A DNA stretch of 64,000 nt from Pseudofabraea citricarpa. Taxonomy: Eukaryota; Ascomycota; Leotiomycetes; Helotiales; Dermateaceae. The DNA lies in NCBI GenBank assembly GCA_029641185.1, contig JAPWGK010000003.1:124001-188000 (forward strand), read 5' to 3'. The translations under genes were made by a program, and so were the position numbers. The notes beneath the pieces were generated by a model that was not told where the DNA came from, ran no database searches, and saw nothing but the letters and a program-made list of their open reading frames with translations. Shown in pieces: positions 59,857 through 64,000 of this stretch. Every line of letters begins with the position of its first letter. Positions within the stretch are counted from its first letter, which is position 1.

Positions 59857-59911
59857 ATGTCTATGTCTATGTCTATGTCTATGTCTATGTCTATGTCTAT
59901 GTCTATGTCTA
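59857..59911. repeat. Hexanucleotide array TCTATG
   Basis: About nine uninterrupted copies. Not the TTAGGG telomere unit of moulds. Confidence 0.85.
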
Positions 59912-60087
59912 TACTTATTCTCGCGACGTGAGGAATCCACAGTGATGCTGTATGATAGAGATAGATATGGGCTGTCTAGGGGACAGAGCAGCGCTTGACA
60001 TTCAGTGAGTTCCCGTACCGTTAATAAGACTATTCCTCCAGTGGCTTTGTAAAGGCTATCATGGCGGGTTCGGTTTCGTTGGGAAGA

Positions 60088-60222
60088 GCCAGGCTTTGCA
60101 GTCTGCAGATATTATCTACTTGCCGTCTGATATAAAGACCGTGAATGCCAGGCCTTGAACTCTGCAGTCTGCAGATACATCTCCTTGCCGTCTGATATAA
60201 AGACCGTGAATGCCAATGCCAG
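60088..60222. repeat. Tandem duplication of about 65 bases
   Basis: Two adjacent copies sharing TGCAGTCTGCAGAT and TTGCCGTCTGATATAAAGACC plus GTGAATGCCA, differing by a few substitutions and a short indel. Copy 1 about 60088-60145, copy 2 about 60146-60214. In non-coding DNA upstream of 60557. Confidence 0.85.
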
Positions 60223-60556
60223 ACACGTAGAATTAACAATCACGTCTTCAGCTAACATCACCTTCCAGTCACAGTCTCTCGTCATACCTATGCGTGTACC
60301 AGCAAGATGACGATTCTCACCAAAGCACAAAGGTATAAATATCTCGTTCTGGTTGATGTTCCGCCGTCTCTTCTACACAGTACAAGACAACACAGCAAAA
60401 GAAACACCATCATAATCAATTCTTACAGACAAATACAGCACTGCGAGATCCGCATTCGAACCACGCGCCTATCGCGAGCTCAGTCTTAAACCATCTTGGA
60501 ACCTTCTGCGATCGCTCGCTTATCTATCATCTTCGTTCTAATCACACTTAGCAAAA

Positions 60557-60877
60557 ATGGCCCTTGAGTACCGATGGGAATGCTGTTGTGAGTAGCCACC
60601 TGTCAAATGCCCACATCCCACGAGGAGAGAAGAAAGAGGAAGGAGAGAGAAAAGAAGGAGGAATAAAAAAGAGACTGCGATTTCAAGACACCAAGCTGAC
60701 GCAGATTGATTTGTAGGTTGCTACAAGTGGAACCTGATGCATCATACGGCGTGCAGCAATCCACAATGCGACCACGTGCGTGGACAACAGGTCTTCGACC
60801 CTAACAACAACACAACCAATAATTGCAAGTGCAAAGAGAAAATATTCCAGCCTGAACCAGCAAAGAAAAAGAAGTAG
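60557..60877 (+). CDS. Small Cys-rich protein, 63 residues
   Basis: Exons 60557-60587 and 60717-60877 join in frame. The product starts MALEYRWECC and goes on CCYKWNLMHHTACSNPQC, then NNCKCKE and a Lys-rich end. WECC, a Cys pair, TACSNPQCDH and a final CKC form a pattern I know from short mould proteins with a RanBP2-like or rubredoxin-like zinc site, which supports the gene despite its size. The intron is 129 bases (GTGAGT to TTGTAG). No signal peptide. Function unknown. Confidence 0.6.
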
Positions 60878-61754
60878 TGCAATAAATCCAGCGTTTTATG
60901 ATGAACGGAAAAATATGTGTCGGCTTAGCGCGATGAGGTTTCTTCGGCTGTTTTGGTTGTTGGAGTGTTAGCTCCGAGCCGAAAATTTTTTGAAGAGAGA
61001 TTGCTCTGCCTAGTACTTATGTAGGTTACTACGGGGCTATCCTGGTTTATTTAGAGGGGAGGGATGGCGTTATAATAATATTGATTTCTCTTGCAATATC
61101 TCCTGCGCCTATGTGACGCGAAGTGAAACTCCTAGGTTGACAGAATATTATTATCCTGAACATATTTGTTAATACTGATCCGAAACAACACTTTACTGTG
61201 TCCTGCTTTCCCTACCTAATCTTCAATTCGGCTACTGTGCTTTGTGATCTGAATGGGCTTTCCAATTTTCTTTTAGTCTTCTCGAATATTTTCCGTGCAG
61301 CGCAAAAAGAGTTGGAGATATAATTAAGCGAGCATGGTTCAGAGCAATTGCCGATCTACTTTGAGCGTTGCAGAATGAGGTGGAGCAACTCATCACTCGA
61401 CCGCAATTTGCTATTCTTGATTCACGAATGTCAAATTGCTTCAAACTTCTCGTGGATTTCTTTTTTTGGACTTTCCTCATGCTAAACACAGTTGGTCTAC
61501 GCGTCGCTTTTCTTGGAAGCTTTGCAGTGGAACACAAACCCTCCATCGCTAGGTATATTATCATTTACTCAAGGAGCCACATTGAGCTTGTTATCGATTG
61601 GCATAATTGAAAATCATGTAGTATAATCAGGATACAAGGGATAGAATTTCTCTGGCCTGGGAAAATCTTTTTGTTCATGTCTTCTTTTTTTATACTACCA
61701 TTTATAGGCAACACTGCTATGCCAACCCGCTATCCAAGAAAAAGAAAAAGCAAT
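60878..61754. other. Convergent 3' region
   Basis: About 880 bases between the small Cys-rich gene and the carboxylesterase. AT-rich. Short frames at 61232-61610 overlap on both strands and are not supported. Confidence 0.45.
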
Positions 61755-63443
61755 TTACAGATACAGAGCCCTCGTCATCCGCTTCAGAGCCTGGTAACTC
61801 GCATTCCGGAAATCATCCTTCAGCAAGTCATTCCCCAGCGCCTTGAAATGCAAGAGCTGCTGATCCTGGCTCCAAGCCGGCCAGTTTCTCAGCCCGAGCT
61901 TCTGCGTGTTCGGATCGAGGCTGTTGACAAATGCGATGTAATACGCCTGGATGCTCCGACTCGGAATACCAGGCAAGATCCCATAGGCCGGGATGATGTC
62001 GGAAACGTGAAAGGTGCCGAGGAAAGGCGTGCCCGCTAGATAGGATGCGAGGTAGGAATATGTCTTTGTGTTGGGATGAGAGAGTGCGGCCGAAGACAGA
62101 AAGACTCGTCGCGCGAGCGTGAATACTGCATCGCCGAGAAGAGCCGCTATGCGTTTTGATTGCGGAGATATAGAATAGAGAGGACCGGTATTGAAGGGCG
62201 AACCGGCTGCAGGATTGTCAGGGTATGTATCGACGAATCGCCTGACGTCATCTCTCGTCGCCTGCTGGAAGTAATACGTTAACAAGTAGTTGACGAGCTC
62301 ATCTGTGGTGGTGATATTCGCTTGGTTGAATGCAAAAATCGTGCCTTCGTCTTCCTGATCGCCGATGATGAAGGGAACATTAGCGAAGGCGCCAGTCTGG
62401 GCTGAGATCTCGGGCGACACGAGGAGAGTCTTGCCGTCTGGACGAGGCAGGTATGAAAGTGCTAGGGAAGAATATCCAAAGAGTCCCGGTACAGAGTTTG
62501 CTGCGTTCAGAAAGCTGGTGTAGTCTAAGCTACGCAGGCAGTTAAGTGTGTCTGGGGCCGAGCTGCAACCGGCGTTAGCGACGACTCGGTTATAGACTGC
62601 TTGGCCCTTTGGACAATCGACAGTATCTAATGTCGCGATGCTTCCACTATCCATGATGGCAGCTCGAAAAAGAGGGACGCCTTTGTAGGTATGATTGCCG
62701 CCATAAAGTGCCATCTGGTCAAAGACGGATATTGCACCGGCTGACTCTCCCCAGATGGTCACTTTGCTCGGGTCGCCCCCGAATTTTGCAATGTTGTCCG
62801 CTACCCATTGAAGACCTAATCGCTGATCTAACAGCCCTAAGTTGGCTGATCCATCGGCTAGGATTTCAGATCCCGGCATGAATCCAAATCCACCAGTTCG
62901 GTAGTTCACTGACACGTAGATGATGGATTTGTTCTGGAGGAGTGAGGTGTTTATCAGTTCACTTCCATCATAGATCTGCGTAGACCCGAACTCGAACCCG
63001 CCACCAAAGATCCAGAACAAGACGGGTAATTTGGAGGACGGGGTTGCGAAGGAAGGTCGTTGAACATTGATGGTTAGGCAGTCTTCGCCTGCATCAGTAG
63101 CGGCTTGGAAGAAGGGATTGTTGAGCAGAGATGCCACGACATTTGCAGGTAAGAAAGAGGTGTTGGTTTGCGAAAAGAATTGTGGACAAGCTCGAGGAAT
63201 CCCCGTGGCTTGCAAAGTCCCGAGCGTCCTGGTTATGGGTTGTGGTGGTTTCAGGCGAAGATTGCCGATGGGAGGTTGTGCGTAGGGGATCCCTCTGAAA
63301 GAATCGATCCCGAGGAGGTTTGAGCCGACGACAGTTGTGTAAGAAAGGGCCACTGTTGGACGACCGAGTATTCTTCGATCTTTCGTAGGTGTGGCGAACG
63401 TGAAAGGAAGGAAAAGAATTGCAAAATTTATAAGGTGTAGCAT
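61755..63443 (-). CDS. Secreted type-B carboxylesterase/lipase
   Basis: Single exon, 562 residues from the ATG at 63443, which gives the signal peptide [20 protein letters not shown]; the frame opens 26 codons earlier but that ATG would bury the signal. Motifs: [21 protein letters not shown] (type-B signature 2), oxyanion hole FGGGF at about 146-150, nucleophile elbow WGESAGA with Ser about residue 234, an acidic residue in [12 protein letters not shown] and His in GTFHVSD. Alpha/beta hydrolase of the cholinesterase/lipase group; it should cut carboxylic esters outside the cell. The substrate is not predictable. No intron, which is common in this family in moulds. Complete. Confidence 0.9.
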   Translation of the reverse strand: MLHLINFAILFLPFTFATPTKDRRILGRPTVALSYTTVVGSNLLGIDSFRGIPYAQPPIGNLRLKPPQPITRTLGTLQATGIPRACPQFFSQTNTSFLPANVVASLLNNPFFQAATDAGEDCLTINVQRPSFATPSSKLPVLFWIFGGGFEFGSTQIYDGSELINTSLLQNKSIIYVSVNYRTGGFGFMPGSEILADGSANLGLLDQRLGLQWVADNIAKFGGDPSKVTIWGESAGAISVFDQMALYGGNHTYKGVPLFRAAIMDSGSIATLDTVDCPKGQAVYNRVVANAGCSSAPDTLNCLRSLDYTSFLNAANSVPGLFGYSSLALSYLPRPDGKTLLVSPEISAQTGAFANVPFIIGDQEDEGTIFAFNQANITTTDELVNYLLTYYFQQATRDDVRRFVDTYPDNPAAGSPFNTGPLYSISPQSKRIAALLGDAVFTLARRVFLSSAALSHPNTKTYSYLASYLAGTPFLGTFHVSDIIPAYGILPGIPSRSIQAYYIAFVNSLDPNTQKLGLRNWPAWSQDQQLLHFKALGNDLLKDDFRNASYQALKRMTRALYL

Positions 63444-64000
63444 TTTGAACGATATAGGAATCTTTTGCTTGCAATTCTGAAGAATGAGCTGCCGACAGCT
63501 TGATACCAGTAATGCTGGCACTCGTCTCTCTGGTAAGGATCTCTACCCTCTTGTAACTACACCTTGTAGTACATTATGCTTATCAAGTCCACAAAAAAAA
63601 ATGAAGGATTTATGTGCTACTTATAAGGTCCCTCGCACACGATGATCGACAGAACATGAGAATCAGATGTTACGGGTGATACTGTACATGTGTAGCGAAC
63701 GCTCACTTGAGGTACTGCAGAAGCCACCTACGTGGGGGGAAGAAAGTATAACATGAACACGAACTTCGATATCTCAGCTGTGATACCCAAACTTGAAAGT
63801 AGCCTGAGAGATCTTCCGGAATAGGAAGTTTTGTTTCTAACATTATGACGGCCCGTCGCGTGTGGGCCTTTACCGAGGTGCATTCTCCACAACTGTCATC
63901 GATCTGGAATGCTGTTAGTGCCAAAATATTCCCGATAGAGTTTGTCTGGTTAGGTTTTCCGGAGATATTAAAACTTCAGAGCCTCGGTTGGGTTAAAAAT
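63444..64000. other. Upstream region of the carboxylesterase, right edge
   Basis: About 560 bases with no gene. The frame at 63703-63924 has no start context or domain. Confidence 0.45.

Larger units (their letters stand above)
58314..60556. other. Intergenic region with simple repeats, about 2.2 kb
   Basis: 3' region of the LIM gene and promoter of the small Cys-rich gene at 60557. Contains GGAT runs (58520-58590), a CT tract (58779-58808), AAG tract (59158-59190), T-rich run (59574-59622), the TCTATG hexamer array (59857-59911) and a 65-base duplication (60088-60222). No gene recognised. Confidence 0.5.

Overview
The window is nuclear DNA of a filamentous ascomycete (Pezizomycotina). Genes carry one to four short introns (about 45-130 nt) with GT-AG ends and CTAAC/CTAAT-type branch sites, most intergenic stretches are long and poor in ORFs, and the gene content is typical of a plant-associated or saprobic mould: secreted hydrolases, a Zn2Cys6 regulator, DUF3405 and LIM proteins. 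A Leotiomycete (Helotiales-like) is my best guess from protein flavour; this is inference.

Layout. 1-3.2 kb: no convincing gene. 3.2-7.7 kb: acyltransferase-3 membrane protein and an SRPK-like kinase. 8-13.3 kb: GPI-type aspartyl protease, a Zn2Cys6 transcription factor whose zinc cluster is split by two introns (one GC-AG), and a small one-pass membrane protein. 15.7-25.3 kb: RecQ helicase divergent from a DUF3405 putative glycosyltransferase, then a secreted GH31 alpha-glucosidase. 26-42 kb: an accessory-looking stretch with two AIM9-type (APH-fold) kinase-like genes, an APH-like pseudogene, an SRPK-like kinase pseudogene with five separate lesions, a small DFQG-type kinase, two small proteins that look like diverged paralogues of each other (26.1 and 32.5 kb), and several short orphan genes with clear TATA boxes. 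43.3-64 kb: GH71 alpha-1,3-glucanase, an OB-fold protein with a Cys-rich C-terminal part (RPA1-like), myo-inositol-1-phosphate synthase, a two-LIM-domain protein, a tiny Cys-rich protein and a secreted type-B carboxylesterase.

How the genes relate. There is no biosynthetic cluster. GH31, GH71, the aspartyl protease and the carboxylesterase are independent secreted or surface enzymes. RecQ and the OB-fold protein belong to DNA metabolism; INO1 makes inositol. The 26-42 kb stretch is the part that looks lineage-specific: repeated kinase-like families, fresh pseudogenes beside intact relatives, and small proteins of unknown function.

Exon limits below were worked out by hand from splice signals and reading phase; every multi-exon model given as complete closes in frame. 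Start codons were chosen at the ATG that gives a signal peptide or the family's N-terminus.
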